64,000 nt of DNA, from NCBI GenBank assembly GCA_018378775.1, contig JAGZWV010000004.1, forward strand, positions 42,537 through 106,536, written 5' to 3'. The notes beneath the pieces were generated by a model. The model was not told the DNA's origin. It did not search any database and saw only the letters and a list, made by a program, of their open reading frames with translations. Of this stretch, positions 24,869 to 32,867 are shown piece after piece. A program made the position numbers and the translations under genes. The first letter of the stretch is position 1; each line of letters opens with the position of its first letter. The DNA is from Collinsella sp. (lineage in GTDB: Bacteria > Actinomycetota > Coriobacteriia > Coriobacteriales > Coriobacteriaceae).

Positions 24869-26440
24869 ATGCGGTCGATTCTTCCCAAGGGGGAAAACAG
24901 GAAGCGCCGCAGCATCGCAGCGCGCGCGATCGCCTACGTTCTCGTCGCCCTGCTCGCGCTTCCCTTCGCGGGGTGCAGTGCGAGTCCGAACGCGACCGGT
25001 GGCACGGCGGGCTCTCAGGAATACACTGTGAGCGTCTCGCTTTCCGGCGGGTCAGGGCGCGCAAGCATCGCCTCACCAACCACAATTGTGAAGGATGGCG
25101 ACTCCTACACCGCGACCATCACCTGGTCGAGTTCGAACTACGACAAGATGACCGTCGACGGCGTGGACTACGCACCCGTAAACGACGGCGGCAACTCCAC
25201 GTTCGAGATACCCGTCACGCTCGACGAGGACATAGCCGTGTCGGCCGAGACCGTCGCCATGTCGACGCCGCACACCATCGACTACACGCTCCACTTCGAC
25301 TCATCCACCATGAAGGAGAAATCGGGCGACGAAGCAAGCGGCGGCTCCCCTGCGAGAACGGCTTCAAGCGCCGCGGCCGACTTCCACAACGCCGATTTGG
25401 GCTGCGGCTGGAAGCCGACGGGGACGCTTCAGCTTGAATACGCCGAGCACTTCACTGTCGACGAGTTCGAAGGCGGCCTGCGGCTTATCTGCATTTCGAA
25501 CGGGGAGCGCTTCCTCGTGGTGCCGCAAGATGCGAAGGTACCTGATGGGTTGAGCTCCGACATCGCGGTCATAAGGCGCCCCGCCGACAAGGTGTACCTC
25601 GTGTCGTCGGCGACGATGTGCCTGGTCGACGCGCTCGATGCGAACGACAATATCATCATGTCGGGCACGAAGGCCGACGATTGCTCGGTCGCGGGCTTCA
25701 AAAGCGCGCTCGAAAGTGGGGCGATCGCCTACGGCGGCAAGTACAGCGCGCCCGACTACGAGCGAATATCGGCCTCGGGCTGCACGCTCGCCATCGAGAA
25801 CACCATGATCAACCACACACCCGATGTGAAGGAAAAGCTGCAGAAACTCGGGCTCGTCGTGCTCACCGAACAGTCGTCGAGCGAGCCCGAAGCACTCGGG
25901 CGCGTCGAGTGGATTAAGCTTTTCGGCGTCCTGTTCGACAAGGAAGACGAGGCCGCGCACCTGTTCAACGAGCAGAAGGCCCGCGTCGAGCAAACGTCGG
26001 GGCTCGCGTCGTCAGGTAAAACCGTGGCGTATTTCTACATTAACTCGAACGGGGCCGCCGTCACGCGGCGGGCGGGCGACTACGTGGCACAGATGATCGA
26101 GCTTGCAGGCGGCAACTACGCGCTCGATGACGCGCAGACGGCGTCGACGTTAGGTTCGTCAGTAACGCTCGAAATGGAACGCTTCTACGCGACGGCGAAG
26201 GATGCCGACATCATCGTCTACAACGGCACCATCGACGAATCGGTTGCCACCTTGAACGACTTCGTAGGCAAAAACGCTCTATTGTCGCAGTTCAAAGCCG
26301 TGAAGAACGGCAACGTCTGGGTCACAAGCGCCGACATGTACCAGCAGATGACTTCTACCGCCGACATTATCGACGAGCTGCACGGGGCGTTCACCGGCGA
26401 TGACGCGAGCGACTTCCATTATCTGAGGAAGCTCGGCTAG
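24869..26440 (+). CDS. ABC transporter substrate-binding lipoprotein (BtuF/FepB-like) with N-terminal accessory domain
   Basis: Captures a metal chelate or corrinoid outside the cell. It has 523 residues. After a basic N-terminus and a signal peptide with lipobox FAGC (Cys36) comes a beta-rich domain (about 45-150), YTVSVSLSGGSGRAS ... WSSSNYDKMTVDGVDY. From about 190 a periplasmic-binding fold of the PF01497 kind follows: VDEFEGGLRLICI, IAVIRRPADKVYLVSSA, LESGAIAYGGKYSAPDYE and VWVTSADMYQQ. The gene starts four bases after the preceding stop. The ligand is not readable; the riboswitch upstream favours cobalamin or another corrinoid, while the accessory domain would also suit haem or siderophore. 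Confidence 0.85.
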   Translation: MRSILPKGENRKRRSIAARAIAYVLVALLALPFAGCSASPNATGGTAGSQEYTVSVSLSGGSGRASIASPTTIVKDGDSYTATITWSSSNYDKMTVDGVDYAPVNDGGNSTFEIPVTLDEDIAVSAETVAMSTPHTIDYTLHFDSSTMKEKSGDEASGGSPARTASSAAADFHNADLGCGWKPTGTLQLEYAEHFTVDEFEGGLRLICISNGERFLVVPQDAKVPDGLSSDIAVIRRPADKVYLVSSATMCLVDALDANDNIIMSGTKADDCSVAGFKSALESGAIAYGGKYSAPDYERISASGCTLAIENTMINHTPDVKEKLQKLGLVVLTEQSSSEPEALGRVEWIKLFGVLFDKEDEAAHLFNEQKARVEQTSGLASSGKTVAYFYINSNGAAVTRRAGDYVAQMIELAGGNYALDDAQTASTLGSSVTLEMERFYATAKDADIIVYNGTIDESVATLNDFVGKNALLSQFKAVKNGNVWVTSADMYQQMTSTADIIDELHGAFTGDDASDFHYLRKLG

Positions 26441-26444
26441 CGTC

Positions 26445-27485
26445 ATGAGAAGCCGGCTTTCCATGACATACGACGAATCGGGGCGCGCCGCGCGGTGTCG
26501 CGTCGTGACGGCGCTGCTCGCTGTTGCCCTCATCGTGCTCGTCGGGGCCAACCTGTGCATCGGGAGCGTGCTCGTGCCCGCAGACCACATCCCCGGCATC
26601 CTTTCGGGCGGCGCGGCCAATTCCATGGAAAGCCAAGTCATCTGGGAGATTCGCCTGCCGCGCGTGCTTTCAGCCGTGCTTCTCGGCGGGGCACTTTCGC
26701 TCTCCGGGTTCCTGCTGCAGACGTTTTTCAACAATCCCATCGCCGACCCGTTCATCTTGGGCGTCTCCTCGGGCGCAAAGTTCGTCGTCGCACTTACGAT
26801 GATCGTACTTCTGGGCGCGAACCAGGCCATGTCCTCGCCGGCCATGGTGGCCGCAGCGTTTCTGGGCTCGCTTATCACCATCGGCTTCGTGCTCCTCATC
26901 GCACGGCGCATAAGTTCCATGGCCATGCTCATCGTGGCGGGCGTCATGGTGGGATACATCTGCTCGGCGGCAACGAACTTCCTTATCGCCTTCGCCGACG
27001 ACCAGTCCATCGTGAACCTGCACAACTGGTCTTTGGGTAGCTTCTCGGGTTCGAGCTGGGACGACGTCGCGGTCATCACGGTCGTGGTGATCGCCGTGAG
27101 CGCATGTGTATTCGCGATATCGAAGCCCCTTTCCGCCTTCCAGCTAGGAGAAGCCTATGCGAAAAGCGTCGGCGTGAACGTCGCACGCTTCCGCGTGGTG
27201 CTCGTCCTTCTAGCGAGCATGCTCTCCGCCTGCGTGACCGCGTTCGCTGGCCCGGTGTCGTTCGTAGGCATCGCGGTTCCGCATCTCGTGAAGTCGGCGC
27301 TGAAGTCGTCGAAGCCCATCCGCGTGATTCCTGCGTGCTTCTTGGGAGGCGCCATCTTCTGCGCGGGCTGCGATTTGATCGCGCGCACGCTGTTCTCTCC
27401 CGTCGAGCTTTCCATCAGCGCCGTCACCGCCATCTTCGGCGCACCGGTGGTTATCGCGCTCATGTTGAAGAAGCGGGTGAGGTAG
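26445..27485 (+). CDS. ABC transporter permease (BtuC/FecCD family)
   Basis: Integral membrane channel subunit (346 residues) of the importer, with about ten hydrophobic segments. VIWEIRLPRVLSAVLLGGALSLSGFLLQ is the FecCD hallmark, followed by NPIADPFILGVSSGAKF and, near the C-terminus, GPVSFVGIAVPHLVKS, which contacts the ATPase. It starts four bases after the binding protein and ends directly against the ATPase start (TAGATG). BtuC and siderophore permeases cannot be told apart by motif alone. Confidence 0.92.
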   Translation: MRSRLSMTYDESGRAARCRVVTALLAVALIVLVGANLCIGSVLVPADHIPGILSGGAANSMESQVIWEIRLPRVLSAVLLGGALSLSGFLLQTFFNNPIADPFILGVSSGAKFVVALTMIVLLGANQAMSSPAMVAAAFLGSLITIGFVLLIARRISSMAMLIVAGVMVGYICSAATNFLIAFADDQSIVNLHNWSLGSFSGSSWDDVAVITVVVIAVSACVFAISKPLSAFQLGEAYAKSVGVNVARFRVVLVLLASMLSACVTAFAGPVSFVGIAVPHLVKSALKSSKPIRVIPACFLGGAIFCAGCDLIARTLFSPVELSISAVTAIFGAPVVIALMLKKRVR

Positions 27486-28724
27486 ATGGGGGAATTCGTG
27501 CCGCGGCCCAAAACGCTCGGAGGGGAGTCGAACCTCGAAACCCCGGTAAAAACGCAGGCTGACGGAGCGCCGCTTTTCCGCATAAGCGACCTGTCGGCGG
27601 GCTACGACAAGAAGGTCGTAGTCGAAGGCGTCGAGCTGGAGGTTCGCGCGGGCGACGTCGTGGCGCTCATCGGGCCGAACGGCTCGGGCAAGTCGACCAT
27701 CTTGAAAACCATTACACGCCATCTGGCACCGCTTGCCGGCGCGGTCGAGCTCGACGAGCGGGAGATTTCCCGATGGAAGACGGCGGAGTTCGCAAGGAAC
27801 CTTGCCGTTATGCTGACAGATCGACCCCGGACCGAGCTCCTCACCTGCCGCGATATCGTAGAGGCGGGAAGGCATCCCTACACCGGGCGAATGGGCACAC
27901 TCTCGCCCGACGACCATAGTCGGGTCGACGAGGCCATGAAAACCGCACATGTGGAAAAGCTCGCCGAGCGCGACTTCATGCAGATAAGCGACGGGCAACG
28001 CCAGCGCGTCATGCTCGCACGAGCCATCGCGCAGGATCCGCGTGTGCTCGTGCTCGACGAGCCCACGTCGTATCTCGATATCCGCTACCAGATCGACCTG
28101 CTGCGAATACTTCGCCACCTTTCGAAATCGCGGAATGTGGCTGTCATCATGTCCATCCACGAACTCGAGCTCGCGCAGAAAAGCGCCGACAAGGTGATTT
28201 GCGTGAAGGACGGCCGGGTCTTCCGCGCCGGCGCACCCGAGGACATATTCACGCGCGAGACGATTGGCGAGCTCTATGGCCTTCAACATGGCACCTTCAA
28301 CGAGCGCTTCGGCAGCGTGGAAATTGGGCGCCCACACGGCGATGCGCACACGTTCGTCATCGCTGGCGCAGGTACGGGGTCGGCTGTGTTTCGCCAGCTC
28401 ATCCGGCAGGGCAAGGCGTTCTACGCGGGCGTTCTGCACGAAGGGGACATCGACTGCGAGCTCGCGCGCGACCTAGCGACGGAATGCGTGGCCGAGCGCG
28501 CCTTCGAGCCAATCGGGGATAAAACCATAGCCCGCGCCAAAGAGCTCCTCGTCCACTGCGCACGCCTTATCGTGTGCCCCGCCGCCTTCGGCACCATAAA
28601 CGCCCGCAACGCAGAGCTCGTCGAGTTCGCACGCTCGCATGGTATCGAGGTCATGCGAGCGTGCGAAGGCGCATCGGAGGATTCCAAAATTGGAGTGGGA
28701 AGGATAAACTGGACTTTCTTTTAA
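27486..28724 (+). CDS. ABC transporter ATP-binding protein (BtuD/FepC type) with a C-terminal extension
   Basis: Energises the importer. It has 412 residues, against about 260 for a plain BtuD. Residues 30-270 form the ATPase: Walker A GPNGSGKST, MLTDRPRTELLTCRDIVEAGRHPY, signature ISDGQRQRV, Walker B VLVLDEPTSYLDI, H-loop SIHELELA. The last 120 residues are an extra domain starting around HTFVIAGAGTGSAVFRQL, which looks like a Rossmann-type fold with a glycine-rich loop and ends in a region around LIVCPAAFGTINARNAEL. I cannot name it. It may sense a nucleotide or corrinoid. It is the last gene of the block and stops immediately before an IS3-like fragment. Confidence 0.88.
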   Translation: MGEFVPRPKTLGGESNLETPVKTQADGAPLFRISDLSAGYDKKVVVEGVELEVRAGDVVALIGPNGSGKSTILKTITRHLAPLAGAVELDEREISRWKTAEFARNLAVMLTDRPRTELLTCRDIVEAGRHPYTGRMGTLSPDDHSRVDEAMKTAHVEKLAERDFMQISDGQRQRVMLARAIAQDPRVLVLDEPTSYLDIRYQIDLLRILRHLSKSRNVAVIMSIHELELAQKSADKVICVKDGRVFRAGAPEDIFTRETIGELYGLQHGTFNERFGSVEIGRPHGDAHTFVIAGAGTGSAVFRQLIRQGKAFYAGVLHEGDIDCELARDLATECVAERAFEPIGDKTIARAKELLVHCARLIVCPAAFGTINARNAELVEFARSHGIEVMRACEGASEDSKIGVGRINWTFF

Positions 28725-28817
28725 GGATCCTCAGGCTACAGCTCCTACGCCGGCAAGGTCTCCAAGGCGCCGGAGAACCTCAGGAACAGGAATTTCCACG
28801 CCGACGAGCCCAACTAG
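28725..28817 (+). mobile_element. Remnant of an IS3-family transposase (orfB fragment)
   Basis: Read forward, this stretch encodes GYSSYAGKVSKAPENL, then NRNFHADEPN and a stop. That matches the segment of IS3/IS150-type OrfB just before the first catalytic Asp, '.YSSYxGEIxxAPENLxxRxFHAxxPNxLWxTD'. Nothing of OrfB precedes or follows, so it is a short dead fragment lying between the transporter ATPase stop and the tetR stop. It marks the right edge of the cobalamin block. Confidence 0.65.
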
Positions 28818-28819
28818 GC

Positions 28820-29431
28820 CTAATCCAAGCGAGATTCCAGACTCGACAGACCATTGAGAGTCAGATCGTTGGCGACCTCAGAGACGCGCTCGATAGGAAC
28901 CGAGCCGTCAGACAGCGCCCACGTGCGATAGATACCGATAATACCCGACAGCAAAAACGCCAGATAGTAGTCGAACATCTCGTCCTTGAGACCTTGGGGC
29001 AGCAGATCGCGCTCGGCAATCTCATGTTCGAGCGGCGCACGAAGACGAGCCATGAAATCATCGAGCGGAATATTCTCGATCAGCTGACGATTGAGCACTA
29101 AGTTGTTGCACAGTGCCTCATTAACGGTTTTAAAGAAGGTCGCCGCCGCGCCCAGGGCGCGCTCGTTGGTGTCGCCGTCCATGGAAGCAAGCGTTTTCTC
29201 GACCGAGTCGACAATCATCTCCACCACATCGACGGCAATGGCATCGAGCAGGCCATCAACCGTGCCAAAGTGAACGTAAAAGGTCTTGCGGTCGACATTG
29301 GCCTCGCGCGCGATGGCACTCACCGTAATGTCTGCCAGCGGCTTTTCCATGAGCAGGCGCTCGAAAGCGGAAAGGATGGCATTGCGGCTGCGAACGATGC
29401 GGCGATCAAGGCGCGGTTTGCTGGTTGCCAT
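28820..29431 (-). CDS. TetR/AcrR family transcriptional regulator
   Basis: DNA-binding repressor of 203 residues. The N-terminal helix-turn-helix (about 10-60) reads RNAILSAFERLLMEKPLADITVSAIAREANVDRKTFYVHF, the classic TetR form. The C-terminal ligand/dimer domain has no obvious signature, with VPIERVSEVANDLTLNGL near the end. ATG 29431 follows AAGGGA; an in-frame start at 29458 lacks a site. A near-ideal operator palindrome lies 40 bases upstream, so autoregulation is likely. Its natural target may be the divergently placed unit or the membrane protein gene that runs toward it from 30855. Confidence 0.9.
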   Translation of the reverse strand: MATSKPRLDRRIVRSRNAILSAFERLLMEKPLADITVSAIAREANVDRKTFYVHFGTVDGLLDAIAVDVVEMIVDSVEKTLASMDGDTNERALGAAATFFKTVNEALCNNLVLNRQLIENIPLDDFMARLRAPLEHEIAERDLLPQGLKDEMFDYYLAFLLSGIIGIYRTWALSDGSVPIERVSEVANDLTLNGLSSLESRLD

Positions 29432-29470
29432 GGGCGTGTCCCTTCGATATACGAGCAATCATCAACAGAT

Positions 29471-29502
29471 GAGAGATAATCTACGTAAGAGGATTATCTC
29501 TC
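29471..29502. promoter_or_regulatory. Palindromic operator upstream of tetR
   Basis: Perfect 11-base arms, gagagataatc (29471-29481) and gattatctctc (29492-29502), around a ten-base spacer. The A/T-rich core and its place between the tetR start and the upstream gene fit a TetR-type operator. Confidence 0.65.
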
Positions 29503-29547
29503 AAACAGCACAAATATACCCCGCATCATGAAGAACGCACGACTGCC

Positions 29548-30855
29548 CTACTGCGACTTAGGGTGCTTCTTCTTATTGAGTGCCGACGGAGATACGCGAA
29601 TACCGTCGCCCGTCTGGCGCACATAGGTTTTATGAGTCGGCTTAGCGGTCCCAGGAGCCTTCTGAGCGTGCTTCTTGGGATCAACGGTAACAGCATTCGT
29701 GGGGTGCGGCTTAGTGGGCGCAGAGGGCGTCTGAGGCGTGCGGCCGAGCTTGCGCATCACGCGATCCCAGCGCGCATGGATGCTCTCGTTATGGGCGCTC
29801 TTAAGTCCCAGCAGGGGCGCAGCCAAAATGGTAGGCGCAATAAACGTAATGAGACGCCACAGCAGATAGCCGGCGGTCGAAGCCGAACCGAAGAAATGAC
29901 CCAAGAACAATGCAAAGCCGCCCTCAGCGCCACCAGTTCCACCGGGCAAGGGAACCGCAGAGCTTAACAGCTGGACAAAGGCGCTCGCGGCCATGACCGA
30001 GAAAAAGTCGACCTCGTGGTGGCCAAAGGCAAGCATCAGGAAATACGGAACCAGATAGAAAAACGCGAGCTGCAGCATGGTGATAAACACGGTGAGCAGC
30101 ATGGAAGAAAAATGTCCGGCCGAAAGCTTGAACTTCTCGGAGAAGGAGTAGATCTCGCCATCGACAAACGTGCGCCAACTCTCGATCTTAGTGGCCGAGA
30201 CACCAATGCGCTCGAGCCAATTGATGATGCAATGGGCGACGCGCGTGACGGTCTTAGGCATGAGCGCGACGGCGAAGATGCCAAGCAAGATGCAGCAGTG
30301 TCCACCAAAGCTAAAGACGCACAGCAGCGTCATGTCGCCGTAGCGTTCGGCAAAAAACGGCATACGGGCGAGCAGCAGGATAGCGCCCCAGGCGACCAGG
30401 CCAAACTGGTACACGATAAAACGCGTGAATTGCGTGGCGCCGGCCTCGCCCACGTTTTGGCCGGCCTTGGTCAGGCGATAGATCTGAGCCGGGGTGGAGC
30501 CCATCATCATGGGCGTCAGGTTGCCAAAGAAGATGCCACTCGCCTCGACCGAGATCAGGTCGCGGATGCCGACGGGCGAATTGGGATCGAGCCAGACGGC
30601 GATCGCATAGGCCACAATGCCAAAGAACAGATACATGAACATGCAAAGACACGCGACAAAGAGCCATGACGCCTGGACGCTCGACATAGCGGCCCAGAAC
30701 TGCCCCATCTGCCCGGTTACCACCAGATAGACGATATAACCTACCAGCACGACGCCGATAAAGATGGCGCCGCGGCGTGCGCTCTTATTGTCATCTCCGC
30801 CCGAGGCCTCAACCTCGACCTGGGGCTTAGACGTATGCTGAGAGGACTCCGTCAT
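29548..30855 (-). CDS. LPG-synthase-type integral membrane protein (UPF0104 family)
   Basis: Multi-helix membrane protein (435 residues) of the lysylphosphatidylglycerol-synthase transmembrane family. After a hydrophilic N-terminus come about eight segments, with family motifs PMMMGSTPAQIYRL and SSAVPLPGGTGGAEGGFALFL. The last 75 residues form a basic, Pro/Lys-rich cytoplasmic tail. The aminoacyltransferase domain of MprF is absent, so the protein may be a lipid flippase or a transporter of unknown cargo. ATG 30855 follows AAGGAG; an earlier in-frame ATG at 30921 lacks a site. It is transcribed leftward toward tetR. Confidence 0.82.
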   Translation of the reverse strand: MTESSQHTSKPQVEVEASGGDDNKSARRGAIFIGVVLVGYIVYLVVTGQMGQFWAAMSSVQASWLFVACLCMFMYLFFGIVAYAIAVWLDPNSPVGIRDLISVEASGIFFGNLTPMMMGSTPAQIYRLTKAGQNVGEAGATQFTRFIVYQFGLVAWGAILLLARMPFFAERYGDMTLLCVFSFGGHCCILLGIFAVALMPKTVTRVAHCIINWLERIGVSATKIESWRTFVDGEIYSFSEKFKLSAGHFSSMLLTVFITMLQLAFFYLVPYFLMLAFGHHEVDFFSVMAASAFVQLLSSAVPLPGGTGGAEGGFALFLGHFFGSASTAGYLLWRLITFIAPTILAAPLLGLKSAHNESIHARWDRVMRKLGRTPQTPSAPTKPHPTNAVTVDPKKHAQKAPGTAKPTHKTYVRQTGDGIRVSPSALNKKKHPKSQ

Positions 30856-30963
30856 GAGACTCCTTCTAACAGTCAAAATATCTTGGATATTGTACCCGTA
30901 AGGGCCATAGGCAGAACGCAAAGCTCTGGTTCAAACGGGAATTGCAGACGGTTGTTTGAAAAT

Positions 30964-30996
30964 AAAAAACCCGGCCTTCCATAGGAAGTCCGGGTA
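30964..30996 (-). terminator. Rho-independent terminator of the tRNA-Glu pair
   Basis: On the minus strand an 11-base stem with one mismatch (CCCGGACTTCC / GGAAGGCCGGG) and a TAT loop are followed by TTTTTT. It lies ten bases after the second tRNA in the direction of transcription. Confidence 0.85.
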
Positions 30997-31005
30997 TCAG
31001 ATGCG

Positions 31006-31082
31006 TGGTAGCCCGTACCAGATTCGAACTGGTGATCTCCGCCTTGAGAGGGCGGCGTCCTAAACCGCTAGACGAACGGGCC
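31006..31082 (-). tRNA. tRNA-Glu (anticodon CUC)
   Basis: A 77-base cloverleaf read on the minus strand. The acceptor GGCCCGT pairs with ACGGGCT, with a G-U first pair. The anticodon loop is CTCTCAA, giving CUC for GAG codons. The T-loop is TTCGAAT, and the CCA end is encoded. It is the downstream of two near-identical copies in one transcript. Confidence 0.93.
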
Positions 31083-31104
31083 ATAAGCCTCAGCAGAAAA
31101 GAAG

Positions 31105-31181
31105 TGGTAGCCCGTACCAGATTCGAACTGGTGATCTCCGCCTTGAGAGGGCGACGTCCTAAACCGCTAGACGAACGGGCC
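31105..31181 (-). tRNA. tRNA-Glu (anticodon CUC), second copy
   Basis: Identical to the copy at 31006-31082 except for one base in the anticodon stem region: GTCGCC instead of GCCGCC. This turns a C-G pair into a U-G wobble. The 22-base spacer suggests one tandem transcript. Confidence 0.93.
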
Positions 31182-31308
31182 ACATGACATCTGCACTGCC
31201 GTGCTGCAAGGAAATATATTACGGGACAAAAAACGTCAGCGCAAGAAGAAATTCCAAATTGCCAAAAAATTGTCGGCAGGTTATGGAACACGCAGGTAAA
31301 CTAGGTAG

Positions 31309-32703
31309 CTAATTCAAGTTAAGATGGACCAAAAGAGCTTCGCGATCGTTGGGAATGTTGTCTTCGATCACGGCGTCGAGGGCGGAGTTGAGAAGCTGCC
31401 CCAGTTCCGGCCCGGGCTTGACTCCAGCACGGATCAGGTCGCCGCCGTTGATGGCGAGCATCTTGAGCGTATAGGGCTCCCCCGCCCTCAGCAGCTCGTG
31501 CGCCATCGCGCGCATCTCCTCAATCGTCTCAACGTAATAGAAGCACGACGGGGCCTTGCCAAGTGTGTCGGCACGCTTAAGGTCCATGAGCTCGTCAATC
31601 AGGCGGGCCGTGTCGACGCCCTCACCCGAAAGCGCGCGCATCATATTGAGGAGACAAGTACGCTCAGGGTGCAGCGGCTTGTCATGGTATTTGATAAGCA
31701 GGCACACATCGCGCACCAGGTCGTGCGAAAGCGCCAGGCGATCCATAATGATGCGCGCTTTCTTGGCGCCGAGCTCAGGGTGACCATAGAAGTGTCCGCT
31801 GCCGGCGTGATCGACCGTGAAGCACTCGGGCTTGGACACATCGTGCAAAAACGCCGCCCACATCAGACTCGAGGAGGGCGCGATGCCGTCGCACAGCGCC
31901 AGCTCCCCTGCCACCGTCAGTACGCGGGCGATATGCTCGTAGACGTTAAACGCATGATAGACACTTCGTTGATCAAACCCGCGACCCGCTGCCAACTCGG
32001 GCACAGCGGCGCAGATGAGCTCGGGGTAGCGCAGCATGGCATCTCCCCCGTGGCCGGTCGAAAGGATGCCCTCAAGCTCAATGCCCACACGCTCGCGCGC
32101 CACGGCATCGAGCAGCAGCGCGCACTCGGCAAGCGCACGCTTGGTCTCGGGCTCAATCATAAAGTCCAGGCGGCAGGCAAAGCGCACCGCACGCAGCATG
32201 CGCAGGGCGTCCTCGTTAAAGCGACGCTTGGGATCGCCGACAGCGCGAATCAGCTTGCACTCCAAGTCACCCTGGCCGTCGTAGCGGTCGACAAGACCGC
32301 GCTCGGGATGCCAGGCCATGGCATTGACGGTAAAGTCGCGGCGCGCCAGATCGTCCTCGAGCGAGGCGGCACGCTCCACACTCTGGGGATGACGACCATC
32401 GGTGTAAAAGCCATCCAGACGGTACGTGGTGACCTCGATACGCTCGCCATCGGAAATAGCCGTGATTCCGCCAAATTTAATGCCCGACTCCACAACCGCG
32501 ATGCCGGCGGCCTCGAGCGCCGCTTTGGACTCCTGCCACAGGCCGCTACAGCACATATCAACATCGTGGCTGGGGTACCCCATAAGGGCGTCGCGCACCC
32601 AACCGCCCACGTACCAAGCCTCAAGACCAGCCGCCTCAAGCGCGCGCAGGACGCGCAGGGACGCATCGGACGGTTGAGTACCGTTGAGCGAAACATTGCA
32701 CAT
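31309..32703 (-). CDS. cca: CCA-adding tRNA nucleotidyltransferase (PcnB/Cca family)
   Basis: Repairs or adds the 3' CCA of tRNAs. It has 464 residues. The N-terminal nucleotidyltransferase domain has YVGGWVRDALMG and HDVDMCCSG, with the two catalytic Asp residues. RRDFTVNAMAW and RRFNEDALRMLRAVRFA are the head/neck motifs that read ATP and CTP. A C-terminal HD domain (FLHDVSKPE) suggests phosphatase or phosphodiesterase activity. Poly(A) polymerase of the same family is an alternative, but the HD-containing type usually makes CCA. It lies next to two tRNA genes that already encode CCA. Confidence 0.92.
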   Translation of the reverse strand: MCNVSLNGTQPSDASLRVLRALEAAGLEAWYVGGWVRDALMGYPSHDVDMCCSGLWQESKAALEAAGIAVVESGIKFGGITAISDGERIEVTTYRLDGFYTDGRHPQSVERAASLEDDLARRDFTVNAMAWHPERGLVDRYDGQGDLECKLIRAVGDPKRRFNEDALRMLRAVRFACRLDFMIEPETKRALAECALLLDAVARERVGIELEGILSTGHGGDAMLRYPELICAAVPELAAGRGFDQRSVYHAFNVYEHIARVLTVAGELALCDGIAPSSSLMWAAFLHDVSKPECFTVDHAGSGHFYGHPELGAKKARIIMDRLALSHDLVRDVCLLIKYHDKPLHPERTCLLNMMRALSGEGVDTARLIDELMDLKRADTLGKAPSCFYYVETIEEMRAMAHELLRAGEPYTLKMLAINGGDLIRAGVKPGPELGQLLNSALDAVIEDNIPNDREALLVHLNLN

Positions 32704-32800
32704 GCCTATGGCCTCCTGCGACTATCAAATTGGCTATCGATTGCGTCTGCAAGAAGTCTAGCAAGAAACAGCCTCCACTGCACACGCAAGTCCGATAAAC

Positions 32801-32834
32801 AAAAACGCATCCGTCCTAGTCTAAGACGGATGCG
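32801..32834 (-). terminator. Terminator of the 1-phosphofructokinase-like gene
   Basis: Perfect 10-base arms (cgcatccgtc/gacggatgcg) around a nine-base loop. On the minus strand they are followed by TTTTTG. Confidence 0.88.
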
Positions 32835-32867
32835 AAATAATCAAACTATTCAGACAAGGTGCCGGAA

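Noticed and set aside
28574..29101. 175-codon + strand frame running from the ATPase gene into tetR
   Set aside because: It crosses two genes in other frames, shows no protein family, and has no start signal.
28725..31181. tRNA-Glu genes as an integration site for the cobalamin block
   Set aside because: They are more than 2 kb from the block edge with core-like genes between, no integrase is present, and no direct repeat of a tRNA end was seen at the left edge.
31005..31291. Open frames across the two tRNA-Glu genes with a repeated protein text
   Set aside because: The repeat is only the two tRNA copies read as codons.
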